Positions 1 through 6,018 of a stretch of DNA of 14,624 bases are shown here, one piece after another. Under the pieces are notes generated by a model. That model did no database searches. It was not told where the DNA came from and saw only the letters and a list, made by a program, of their open reading frames with translations. Where the stretch lies: assembly GCA_002315975.1 (NCBI GenBank), contig DCIK01000024.1, positions 1 to 14,624 of the forward strand, written 5' to 3'. The DNA comes from Clostridiales bacterium UBA1728. GTDB lineage: Bacteria; Bacillota; Clostridia; Oscillospirales; Oscillospiraceae. The position numbers were made by a program, and so were the translations under genes. Position 1 is the stretch's first letter; the number at the start of each line of letters is the position of its first letter.

Positions 1-19
1 CGTGGGGTTTTCGCATTAC

Positions 20-50
20 AAAAAGTGCCCTCTCCCTTTCGGGAGGGGGC
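20..50 (-). terminator. Intrinsic terminator of the liv operon
   Basis: A 10-bp GC-rich hairpin (27-36 pairing with 41-50, loop 37-40) lies 15 bases beyond the livF stop. Read on the minus strand it is followed, after CAC, by a run of five T (24-20). Position and form fit the end of the liv transcript. Confidence 0.8.
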
Positions 51-65
51 AATATAGTATCAATC

Positions 66-770
66 TCAGCCGCCGAGGTAGGCCTTTTTGACCTGATCGC
101 TCTCGGCCAGCTCCTTGCCGGTGCCGGAGAGGGTCACGCGACCGGTTTCCAGCACGTAGGCGCGGTCGGCCACGGAGAGGGCCATCTGGGCGTTCTGCTC
201 CACCAGCAGGATAGTGGTGCCCGCGGCGTGGAGCTGGCGGATGATGTCGAAGATCTGCTCCACCAATATGGGCGCCAGACCCATGGAGGGCTCGTCCAGC
301 ATCAGCAGTCTGGGCTGGCTCATCAGGGCGCGACCCATGGCCAGCATCTGCTGTTCGCCGCCGGAAAGGGTACCGGCGATCTGGGTTTTCCGCTCCTCCA
401 GACGGGGGAACTGCTCATAGACCCGCTTCAGGTTTGGCTCCACGGTGGAGGCAGCCCGGGTGAAGGCGCCCATTTCCAGATTCTCCTCCACGGTCATCTG
501 GGCGAAGACCCGGCGGCCTTCGGGCACCAGCGCCAGACCCTCGGAGACCACCTTATAGGCGGGCATATGGGCGATGGACTGACCGTTGAAGCGGATGTCA
601 CCGGTCTTGCTGCGCAGCAGACCGGAGATGGTGTCCAGCGTGGTGGACTTGCCGGCACCGTTGGCACCGATGAGGGTGACGATCTCGCCCTCGTTGACGG
701 AGAAGCTCACGTCCTTGATGGCGTGGATGGCTCCGTAATACACATTGATGTTTTCAACCTCAAGAAGCAC
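66..770 (-). CDS. livF: LivF-type ABC transporter ATP-binding protein
   Basis: This is one of the two ATPases that power a high-affinity branched-chain amino acid (HAAT family) importer at the inner face of the membrane. The 234 residues show Walker A GANGAGKST at 35-43, the signature LSGGEQQ at 135-141, Walker B LLMLDEP at 155-161, and VEQN at 190-193, where most ABC ATPases have the switch histidine; that replacement is typical of LivF. The length matches the family. The start codon is GTG (768-770), chosen because AAGGAGG lies 8 bases upstream and the family N-terminus (LLEVENINVYYG) begins there. It follows livG by 3 bases and is the last gene of the operon. Substrate cannot be read from the ATPase. 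Confidence 0.95.
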   Translation of the reverse strand: MLLEVENINVYYGAIHAIKDVSFSVNEGEIVTLIGANGAGKSTTLDTISGLLRSKTGDIRFNGQSIAHMPAYKVVSEGLALVPEGRRVFAQMTVEENLEMGAFTRAASTVEPNLKRVYEQFPRLEERKTQIAGTLSGGEQQMLAMGRALMSQPRLLMLDEPSMGLAPILVEQIFDIIRQLHAAGTTILLVEQNAQMALSVADRAYVLETGRVTLSGTGKELAESDQVKKAYLGG

Positions 771-773
771 GGC

Positions 774-1622
774 TCACTCCTCCTTTTTCCGGCCCAGATA
801 GGCCTCGATGACGGCGGGGTTGGCCTGAATCTCCTCCGGGCTGCCCTTGGCGATGACCTGACCGAAGTTCAGCACGCAGATCCCCTCGCAGATATTCATG
901 ACCAGACTCATGTCGTGCTCAATGAGGACGATGGCGATCTGAAAAATATCCCGGATTGTCACAATGGTCTCCATGAGCTCGGCCGTCTCGGAGGGATTCA
1001 TACCGGCGGCGGGCTCGTCCAGCAGCAGCACGCTGGGGCTGGTGGCCAGAGCGCGGACAATCTCCAGACGGCGCTGGGCACCGTAGGGCAGGGAGCCGGC
1101 GCGGACATCGGCCATGTCCTGCATCTCGAAGATGCTCAACAGCGCCAGAGCCCGCTCATGGGCGGCCTTCTCCTGCTTCCAGTAGCTGGGCAGACGGAGA
1201 ATGCCGGCGAGCATGGAATAGCTTTTCTGATTGTGGAGGCCGATCTTTACATTGTCCTCCACGCTCAGATTGTTGAAAAGGCGGATATTCTGGAAGGTAC
1301 GGGCTATGCCCATGCGGTTGATCTGCTCGGTGGTCTTGCCGGCGGTGTCCATACCGTCGAGGAGGATGGTGCCCCTGGTGGGCTGGTAGACCTTGGTCAG
1401 CAGGTTGAAGACGGTGGTCTTGCCGGCACCGTTGGGGCCGATGAGACCGGCAATCTCCGTACGGCCTATGGTCAGGTTGAAGTCCTGCACGGCGTGGAGG
1501 CCGCCGAAGTCGATGCCCAGATGGCGGGTTTCCAGAATGGGGGTCTTGTCCAGATCCCGCTCGGGTATCACGCTGCCGCTGGGCACAGCGGCCAGCTTGC
1601 CCCGTTCAAATGTAAAGCTCAT
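774..1622 (-). CDS. livG: LivG-type ABC transporter ATP-binding protein
   Basis: This is the second ATPase of the HAAT-family importer, expected to pair with LivF under the LivH/LivM permeases. Of 282 residues, Walker A GPNGAGKTT is at 62-70, the LivG-specific signature LPYGAQRRLEI at 178-188, Walker B VLLLDEP at 198-204 and the switch histidine in IEHDM (H236). About 27 residues precede the first domain strand, so the protein is somewhat longer than the usual 250-260. The start is supported by GGAGGAGG just upstream, and no later ATG gives a better start. Its ATG overlaps the livM TGA by four bases (ATGA), implying translational coupling. Confidence 0.95.
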   Translation of the reverse strand: MSFTFERGKLAAVPSGSVIPERDLDKTPILETRHLGIDFGGLHAVQDFNLTIGRTEIAGLIGPNGAGKTTVFNLLTKVYQPTRGTILLDGMDTAGKTTEQINRMGIARTFQNIRLFNNLSVEDNVKIGLHNQKSYSMLAGILRLPSYWKQEKAAHERALALLSIFEMQDMADVRAGSLPYGAQRRLEIVRALATSPSVLLLDEPAAGMNPSETAELMETIVTIRDIFQIAIVLIEHDMSLVMNICEGICVLNFGQVIAKGSPEEIQANPAVIEAYLGRKKEE

Positions 1623-2677
1623 TGTTCCTCCTCCTTCCCGGCGGGCTTCAGCTTATCCAGCAGATCCTTGGCCTTGCTGCTGTTGGTGGCCAGCATGACC
1701 ACGATGAGCACGATGGCGTACATCAGCATACGGTAGTCGGCGAAGCTGCGGAGAGCCTCCGGCAGAATGTAGAGTACGGTGGCAGCCACGATGGAGCCCC
1801 AGATATTGCCCAGACCGCCCAGAACCACGAACACCAGCACCAGAATGGAGGTGTTGAAGTCGAACTTGGCGGCGGCCAGACTGGAGTAGTTGAGACCGTA
1901 GAGAGCACCGGCGGCACCGGCGATGGCGGCGGAGGTGACGAAGGCCATCATCTTGTACTTGGTGATCTCAATGCCCACGCTCTCGGCGGCGATGCGGTTA
2001 TCGCGGATGGCCATGATGGCGCGGCCGCTGCGGGAGCGGATGAGATTGAGGATGATGATCAGGGAGATCATGATGAGGATATAGCCGGCGGTGAAGGAGG
2101 CGATGGTCTTGGTGCCCACGGCACCCTGCGCACCCTTGATAATGGCCTTGCCGCCCTCCAGCAGGTTCAGGTCGGAGGCGGTCTTGGAGCCGTCGATGTT
2201 GATGAGGATGTGCAGACCCTCGGCATCCACGCCCACGATCAGGCAGGTGAGGATTTCCTTGATGATCTCGCCAAAGGCCAGCGTCACGATGGCCAGATAG
2301 TCGCCCCGGAGACGGAGCACGGGGATGCCGATGAAAAAGCCGAAGATACCGGCCATAACGGCACCCACCACCATGGCGATGGCCATACGGACACCGTCAT
2401 AGGGAATCACGTTCACAAGGCTCATGGCCGCGATGATGCCGGAGAAGGCACCGATGCTCATAAAGCCCGCGTGACCCAGCGACAGCTCGCCCAGAATACC
2501 CACGGTCAGGTTCAGGGAGATGGCCATGGTGATATAGGCGCAGATGGGTACCAGCAGACCCAGCTGGGAGCGGTTCAGGGCACCGCCCTTTTTGAGGAAG
2601 CTCACAATGACAAAGGCGATGGTCACACCGATGTAAGTCATGTAATCGCTCCAGGCGATTTTCTTTTTCATTTTCAT
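1619..2677 (-). CDS. livM: LivM-type branched-chain amino acid ABC permease
   Basis: A polytopic permease of 352 residues and partner of LivH in the transport channel. The family block LNLTVGILGELSLGHAGF is at 55-72, the cytoplasmic ATPase-contact segment (GRAIMAIRDNRIAAESVGI) at 218-236, and a C-terminal hydrophobic pair ends in a charged tail (KDLLDKLKPAGKEEEQ). A polar stretch at about 150-192 is probably an external loop. The open frame extends 24 codons further upstream, but ATG at 2675-2677 is chosen because GAGGAGG sits 5 bases before it and because the extension would run into livH. The ribosome binding site overlaps the livH stop codon, so the two are probably coupled. Confidence 0.93.
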   Translation of the reverse strand: MKMKKKIAWSDYMTYIGVTIAFVIVSFLKKGGALNRSQLGLLVPICAYITMAISLNLTVGILGELSLGHAGFMSIGAFSGIIAAMSLVNVIPYDGVRMAIAMVVGAVMAGIFGFFIGIPVLRLRGDYLAIVTLAFGEIIKEILTCLIVGVDAEGLHILINIDGSKTASDLNLLEGGKAIIKGAQGAVGTKTIASFTAGYILIMISLIIILNLIRSRSGRAIMAIRDNRIAAESVGIEITKYKMMAFVTSAAIAGAAGALYGLNYSSLAAAKFDFNTSILVLVFVVLGGLGNIWGSIVAATVLYILPEALRSFADYRMLMYAIVLIVVMLATNSSKAKDLLDKLKPAGKEEEQ

Positions 2678-2687
2678 GGCAGCCTCC

Positions 2688-3566
2688 TCAGACCTTCTCA
2701 GGCACATACTTGCCCAGCAGACCGGCGGGACGCACCAGCAGCACCACAATCAGCACGGCAAACACGATGGAGTTGGAGAGCTGGGTGGAGATGTAGGCCT
2801 TGGCCAGAGACTCGATGATGCCCAGCAGCAGACCGCCCAGGAACGCGCCGGGGATGGAGCCGATGCCGCCGAACACGGCCGCGGTGAAGGCCTTGATACC
2901 GGGCATGGAGCCGGTGGTGGGCATCAGCGTGGGATAGGAGGAGCAGAGCAGCACACCGGCAATGGCAGCCAGCGCGGAGCCGATGGCGAAGGTCAGGGAG
3001 ATGGTGCGGTTCACATTAATGCCCATGAGCTGGGCGGCACCCTTATCCTCGGAGCAGGCGCGCATGGCCTTGCCCATCTTCGTCTTGGAGGTAAAGGCCG
3101 TGAGCCCCAGCATGATGAGGACGCAGGCCGTCACCGTGATGATGGACACATAGCTGATGGAAAGCTGACCGTCGAAGAGGTGCAGCGTACCGCTGATCAC
3201 GGGAGGATAGCTCATGGGGTTGGCGCCCCAGATGAGCAGCGCGGAGTTCTGCAGCAGATAGCTCACGCCGATGGCGGTGATCAGCACGGCCAGAGAGGGA
3301 GCGGAGCGCAGGGGCTTATAGGCCAGCGCCTCGATGATGATACCCAGGAGCGTACATACAACCATGCCTACCAGTACGCTTACCCAACCGGGCAGGTGCA
3401 GGTAGCTCATGGCGCAGAAGCTCATATAGCCACCCACCATAATTACATCGCCGTGGGCAAAGTTCAGCATCTTGGCAATGCCGTAAACCATCGTGTAGCC
3501 CAGCGCAATAATGGCATACACGCTGCCCAGAGAAATACCGCTGATGAGATAGGATAGGAATTCCAT
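2688..3566 (-). CDS. livH: LivH-type branched-chain amino acid ABC permease
   Basis: A polytopic permease of 292 residues, the usual LivH length. The N-terminal family block YAIIALGYTMVYGIAKMLNF is at about 17-36 and the ATPase-contact segment GKAMRACSEDKGAAQLMGI is in the middle of the protein. Its start at 3564-3566 has an AGAGGTG site about 10 bases upstream. It leads the compact livH-livM-livG-livF block. A 270-base gap with several hairpins separates it from livK upstream, so binding-protein and membrane-component levels could be set separately (inference). Confidence 0.95.
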   Translation of the reverse strand: MEFLSYLISGISLGSVYAIIALGYTMVYGIAKMLNFAHGDVIMVGGYMSFCAMSYLHLPGWVSVLVGMVVCTLLGIIIEALAYKPLRSAPSLAVLITAIGVSYLLQNSALLIWGANPMSYPPVISGTLHLFDGQLSISYVSIITVTACVLIMLGLTAFTSKTKMGKAMRACSEDKGAAQLMGINVNRTISLTFAIGSALAAIAGVLLCSSYPTLMPTTGSMPGIKAFTAAVFGGIGSIPGAFLGGLLLGIIESLAKAYISTQLSNSIVFAVLIVVLLVRPAGLLGKYVPEKV

Positions 3567-3596
3567 ATGGGGGAGACACCTCTTTTCGTTGTTTCC

Positions 3597-3660
3597 TTTG
3601 CATCAGGAACCGGGACAGACCTATGTACCGGTTTCGCTCTGTCCCTGTGCCTAATGCAAA
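3597..3660. repeat. Large imperfect palindrome upstream of livH
   Basis: TTTGCAT (3597-3603) pairs with ATGCAAA (3654-3660), and inside it GGGACAGA (3612-3619) pairs with TCTGTCCC (3638-3645). In the liv transcript this forms a long hairpin about 30 bases before the livH start. No T-run follows, so it is not an evident terminator. It may stabilise or process the mRNA between livK and livH. Confidence 0.7.
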
Positions 3661-3706
3661 AAATGTGATGATAGTGGCAGCACCACTCAGGGGGTTTCCG
3701 GAACGC

Positions 3707-3820
3707 ATTTTAGCGGGAGCTTTGCCCCCGCTAAAATACTTCTCGGCTTTGGAGTGTGCGAGCGCAGCGAGTGCGCGGAAAAGCCGTTCAGTCGATGGGG
3801 ATGCTATGCATCCCCATCGA
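3707..3820 (+). repeat. Multi-hairpin repeat, copy A (livK-livH gap)
   Basis: Hairpin 1 is an 11-bp perfect stem (3707-3717 with 3727-3737) with the 9-base loop AGCTTTGCC. A second stem CGGCTTT/AAAGCCG (3744-3750 with 3780-3786) encloses GCGAGCGCAGCGAGTG. The last hairpin is a perfect 13-bp stem (3792-3804 with 3808-3820) with loop TAT. The first and last hairpins share form and loop sequence with the copies at 5847-5993 and 14430-14573; the middle part differs. Orientation is opposite to the liv operon. No T-run follows either hairpin. Confidence 0.8.
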
Positions 3821-3836
3821 AGAGCGAAGCGATTGT

Positions 3837-5045
3837 TCAGGGAGTGACGTACACGCCGTCCTTGATGACGATGGCCATGGGAGCCTTGGAGACTTCGCCG
3901 GAGGCAGCCCAGGTCATGCCCTGGCCGGTGACACCGTCAACGCTGATGGTGGGCATCACGGGGATGAGAGCCTCGCAGATGGCGGCAGCGTCCATGTCGG
4001 GGGTGCAGCCGGCGGCCTCGAGGGCGGCGGCCACGATGTAAACGGCGTCGTAAGCGTCAGCAGCGAACTGGTTGGGGGTCTCGCCGTAGGCAGCCTGATA
4101 CTTGGCAACGAAGTTCTGGGTCAGAGCGTCCTGAGAGTCGGCAGAGAAGGGGGTCAGCAGCATGACACCCTCGGCCAGAGCGGTGTCAAAGCCGGGCATG
4201 GCCAGAATGCCGTCCATGCCGTCCACACCGAAGAAGGTGGGAGCATAGCCCATGGCGTTGGCCTGAGAGAGGATGACGGAGGCGGGGGTGTAGTAGATGG
4301 GCAGGAAGACCATGTCGGCACCGGCAGCCTGAGCGGCGGTCAGCTGGACGGAGAAGTCGGTCTGGGTGGACTCATTGAAGGTGCCCTCGTAGACGACCTC
4401 AACAGCCTTGGCCTCGGCTTCCTTCACGAAGGTGTCGCGGATGCCCTGGGAGTAGGCGTCGTCGTTCTTGTAGATGACGGCAACCTTGGCGCCGGCATAG
4501 TTCTTGGCCATGTAGTCAGCAGAGGCAACGCCCTGGTTGGGGTCAGTGAAGCAGACCTGGAAGAAGTTGTCCTTGTCGGCGATGCAGTCGACGGAGGAGC
4601 CGGAGGGAGTCAGGCAGAACACGCGGTCAGCGTAGGCCTGGGCACCGACGGTGACACCGGAGCCGGAGGTCACGGGGCCCACGAGAACCTGCATACCCCA
4701 GTCCATGAGGGCATTGTAGGCGTTGATGGCCTTGTCGCCGGAGTCGGCTTCGTCGTCCTGAGCCTGGAGCTCGAACTGGATGCCGCCCTTGGCATTGATT
4801 TCGTCAACGGCGATCTTGGCGCCGTTGACAACAGCGGTGCCGTAGATGGCAGCGCCGCCGGTCAGGGGGCCCTGAACGCCCAGCTTAAAGGCGCCGGCAG
4901 CGGCGGCGGGGGCAGCCTCAGCGGCGGGAGCGGCTTCGGCGGCAGGGGTCTCGGTCTCGGTCTTGGTCTCTTCCTTGCTGCCGCCACAGGCGCAGAGGGC
5001 AAAGATCATAGACAGTGCGAGGAGCATTGCAAGAATCTTTTTCAT
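3837..5045 (-). CDS. livK: LivJ/LivK-type substrate-binding lipoprotein
   Basis: The extracellular binding component of the importer, 402 residues. A lipoprotein signal (MKKILAMLLALSMIFALCAC) has its lipobox LCAC with the lipidated Cys at 20. An Ala/Pro/Glu/Thr-rich tether follows to about residue 50, then a type-1 periplasmic-binding fold (Peripla_BP_6 type) from KLGVQGPLTGGAAIYG. The ligand is unproven: leucine, isoleucine and valine are the family default, but such proteins also bind amides, urea or aromatic compounds. The start has AAAGGAG and AAGGA sites upstream. It is the first liv gene and is followed by a structured 270-base gap. A weak promoter candidate is TTGCAT at 5092-5097. Confidence 0.94.
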   Translation of the reverse strand: MKKILAMLLALSMIFALCACGGSKEETKTETETPAAEAAPAAEAAPAAAAGAFKLGVQGPLTGGAAIYGTAVVNGAKIAVDEINAKGGIQFELQAQDDEADSGDKAINAYNALMDWGMQVLVGPVTSGSGVTVGAQAYADRVFCLTPSGSSVDCIADKDNFFQVCFTDPNQGVASADYMAKNYAGAKVAVIYKNDDAYSQGIRDTFVKEAEAKAVEVVYEGTFNESTQTDFSVQLTAAQAAGADMVFLPIYYTPASVILSQANAMGYAPTFFGVDGMDGILAMPGFDTALAEGVMLLTPFSADSQDALTQNFVAKYQAAYGETPNQFAADAYDAVYIVAAALEAAGCTPDMDAAAICEALIPVMPTISVDGVTGQGMTWAASGEVSKAPMAIVIKDGVYVTP

Positions 5046-5095
5046 GGGTTTCCTTCTCCTTTAAAAAATTTTGATTTCTTCGGTTTTCTTTATGC

Positions 5096-5130
5096 AAAAA
5101 GCCGGCCCCGTCTGAAGGACGAAGCCGGCT
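5096..5130 (-). terminator. Intrinsic terminator after the small membrane-protein gene
   Basis: On the minus strand AGCCGGC and GCCGGCT pair, extended by CGTC/GACG, and TTTTTGC follows immediately. It starts 12 bases after the stop of the 5143-5388 gene and separates that gene from livK. The T-run also overlaps TTGCAT (5092-5097), a possible -35 box for livK. Confidence 0.8.
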
Positions 5131-5142
5131 GCATAAACCAAT

Positions 5143-5388
5143 TCAGGCCATGAGCGCTCGGGTCTTCAAACGGTCGTTGCGGTCCTGCGGGCACAGGACC
5201 AGAATAAGGGACAGGGTAAGTACCAGAATGCTAATTCGAACCTCAACGAGGGAAATAACAAAAATGGACACCAGCAGGATGGTGTCCAGAACCGTCATAA
5301 TGTCAGAGGAATCAGCGCAGGAGGAAGAAGCCTCTGCTGCATCGGCAGCGGAAGCGGTGGTGAACTGGCGATTATAGCTGCGCTTCAT
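5143..5388 (-). CDS. Small membrane protein of unknown function
   Basis: I do not recognise a family. The 81 residues begin with a basic stretch (MKRSYNRQF), continue with a Ser/Ala/Asp-rich segment to about 30, then a strongly hydrophobic region at about 31-67 broken once by EVR (49-51), so one long or two short membrane spans, and end in a basic tail (DRNDRLKTR). The gene is credible despite its size: AAAGGAGG sits 7 bases before the ATG, a promoter TTGCAT-17-TAAAAT lies upstream, and an intrinsic terminator follows directly. A role next to the transporter is possible, but it is a separate transcription unit. Confidence 0.7.
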   Translation of the reverse strand: MKRSYNRQFTTASAADAAEASSSCADSSDIMTVLDTILLVSIFVISLVEVRISILVLTLSLILVLCPQDRNDRLKTRALMA

Positions 5389-5419
5389 TTCGGCTCCTCC
5401 TTTGTGATTGATTGTTTGT

Positions 5420-5448
5420 ATTTTAACGAACTAAACCGCAAAATGCAA
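5420..5448 (-). promoter_or_regulatory. Sigma-A-type promoter of the small membrane-protein gene
   Basis: On the minus strand the -35 box is TTGCAT (5448-5443), then a 17-base spacer, and the -10 box is TAAAAT (5425-5420). The -10 box lies about 31 bases before the start codon. Confidence 0.65.
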
Positions 5449-5606
5449 TAGTTTTTTATTCCGAATACCGCCGGATATTTCCCCGCTTTTTATTGCACTT
5501 TTCACAAAAATTTCCGCCATCCGTAGGGTTTTCCCCGCTCCGCGGCTCATCCGTCCGCAGACCGATGATTTCATGGGGCGAAAGCTCCTGCCAGGGAAGG
5601 GGAAAC

Positions 5607-5690
5607 GCGGCTCGTCCGGAGGCCGAGCCCTACGGGGATTGCCGCGCCGCGGGGCACGAGCGTCCGCAGGCGCAGCGAGAGGAGCCGCAA
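5607..5690. repeat. Degraded copy of the GGCTCGTCCGGAGG-type repeat
   Basis: Positions 5607-5633 match one arm of the palindrome at 8053-8132. They are followed by GGATTGCCGCG, which also neighbours this arm in the composite at 9398-9526, and then by GC-rich partly repetitive sequence. Apparent reading frames here simply translate the repeat. Between 5449 and 5606 I see nothing else definite. Confidence 0.65.
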
Positions 5691-5716
5691 TTCTGCATTT
5701 TCTTCCGCTCCCTTTC

Positions 5717-5745
5717 TTGACAATGCTTTTTATGCATGATATTAT
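5717..5745 (+). promoter_or_regulatory. Promoter of the first URO-D-fold gene
   Basis: TTGACA (5717-5722), a 17-base spacer and TATTAT (5740-5745), close to sigma-A consensus. The sequence from TTTCTTGACAATGC through TTTTATGCATG is almost identical to the promoter at 8234-8262. The start codon is about 273 bases downstream, leaving a long leader that contains repeat copy B. Confidence 0.85.
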
Positions 5746-5820
5746 ACCCGCAGGTATACAAATTTAATATAGTCAATTGTAAAAAGTGCTCACCGGATTA
5801 ATTTCGTTAGCCTCGCAGAG

Positions 5821-5842
5821 TTTGCGAGCCGCAGCTCGCAAA
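5821..5842 (+). repeat. 9-bp hairpin preceding repeat copy B
   Basis: TTTGCGAGC (5821-5829) pairs perfectly with GCTCGCAAA (5834-5842) around a 4-base loop CGCA. It lies in the leader of the first URO-D-fold gene, immediately before the TTCAATC that opens the conserved repeat. Confidence 0.75.
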
Positions 5843-5846
5843 ATAA

Positions 5847-5993
5847 TTCAATCATTTTCATGCGAGCTTTGCCCGCATGAAAATACCCTGAGGCGCACTC
5901 TATTGGTGCGCCCTCGCATCGACCAAGGCGGCTTTGCCGCCGCGATAAATGCGAGTGTCTTTTCTCGATTGTAAAACGGAGTTTTACAATCGA
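5847..5993 (+). repeat. Multi-hairpin repeat, copy B (leader of first URO-D-fold gene)
   Basis: After TTCAATC (5847-5853) the 102-base core begins. Hairpin 1 is 11 bp (5854-5864 with 5874-5884) with loop AGCTTTGCC. The linker is ACCCTGA. Hairpin 2 is 7 bp (5892-5898 with 5906-5912) with loop TCTATTG. Hairpin 3 has an outer 7-bp stem (5913-5919 with 5949-5955), an internal loop CGACCAA/GCGATAA, an inner stem GGCGGC/GCCGCC and loop TTT. A 13-bp hairpin with loop GGA follows at 5965-5993. The core aligns base for base with the minus strand of 14465-14566. TCAATTGTAAAA at 5773 nearly matches the inverse of the final hairpin arm, so the unit could extend from 5773. Confidence 0.9.
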
Positions 5994-6018
5994 ATAAAAA
6001 TATAAAGGAGCCATTGCC

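Noticed and set aside
228..1736. Long plus-strand open frame of 502 codons across livF and livG
   Set aside because: It is the antisense shadow of two well-identified ATPase genes; its composition (Gly, His, Leu repeats) is that of a reverse-complement frame and no ribosome binding site is evident.
5068..5097. Promoter TTGCAT with TCAAAA or CAAAAT for livK
   Set aside because: The -10 candidates are poor and the -35 overlaps a terminator T-run; mentioned as weak but not annotated.
3756..5153. Plus-strand open frame of 465 codons opposite livK
   Set aside because: Antisense to a clear lipoprotein gene, very Gly/Val-rich low-complexity translation, and it begins inside a hairpin repeat.
5773..5993. 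Insertion sequence with terminal inverted repeats
   Set aside because: There is no transposase frame and no clear target-site duplication; copy D lacks the matching left-end repeat, so only a repeat is annotated.
5746..6018. Cobalamin or SAM riboswitch in the leader of the URO-D-fold gene
   Set aside because: I could not find the conserved B12-box or SAM-box sequences; the leader is filled by a repeat also found in unrelated places and orientations.
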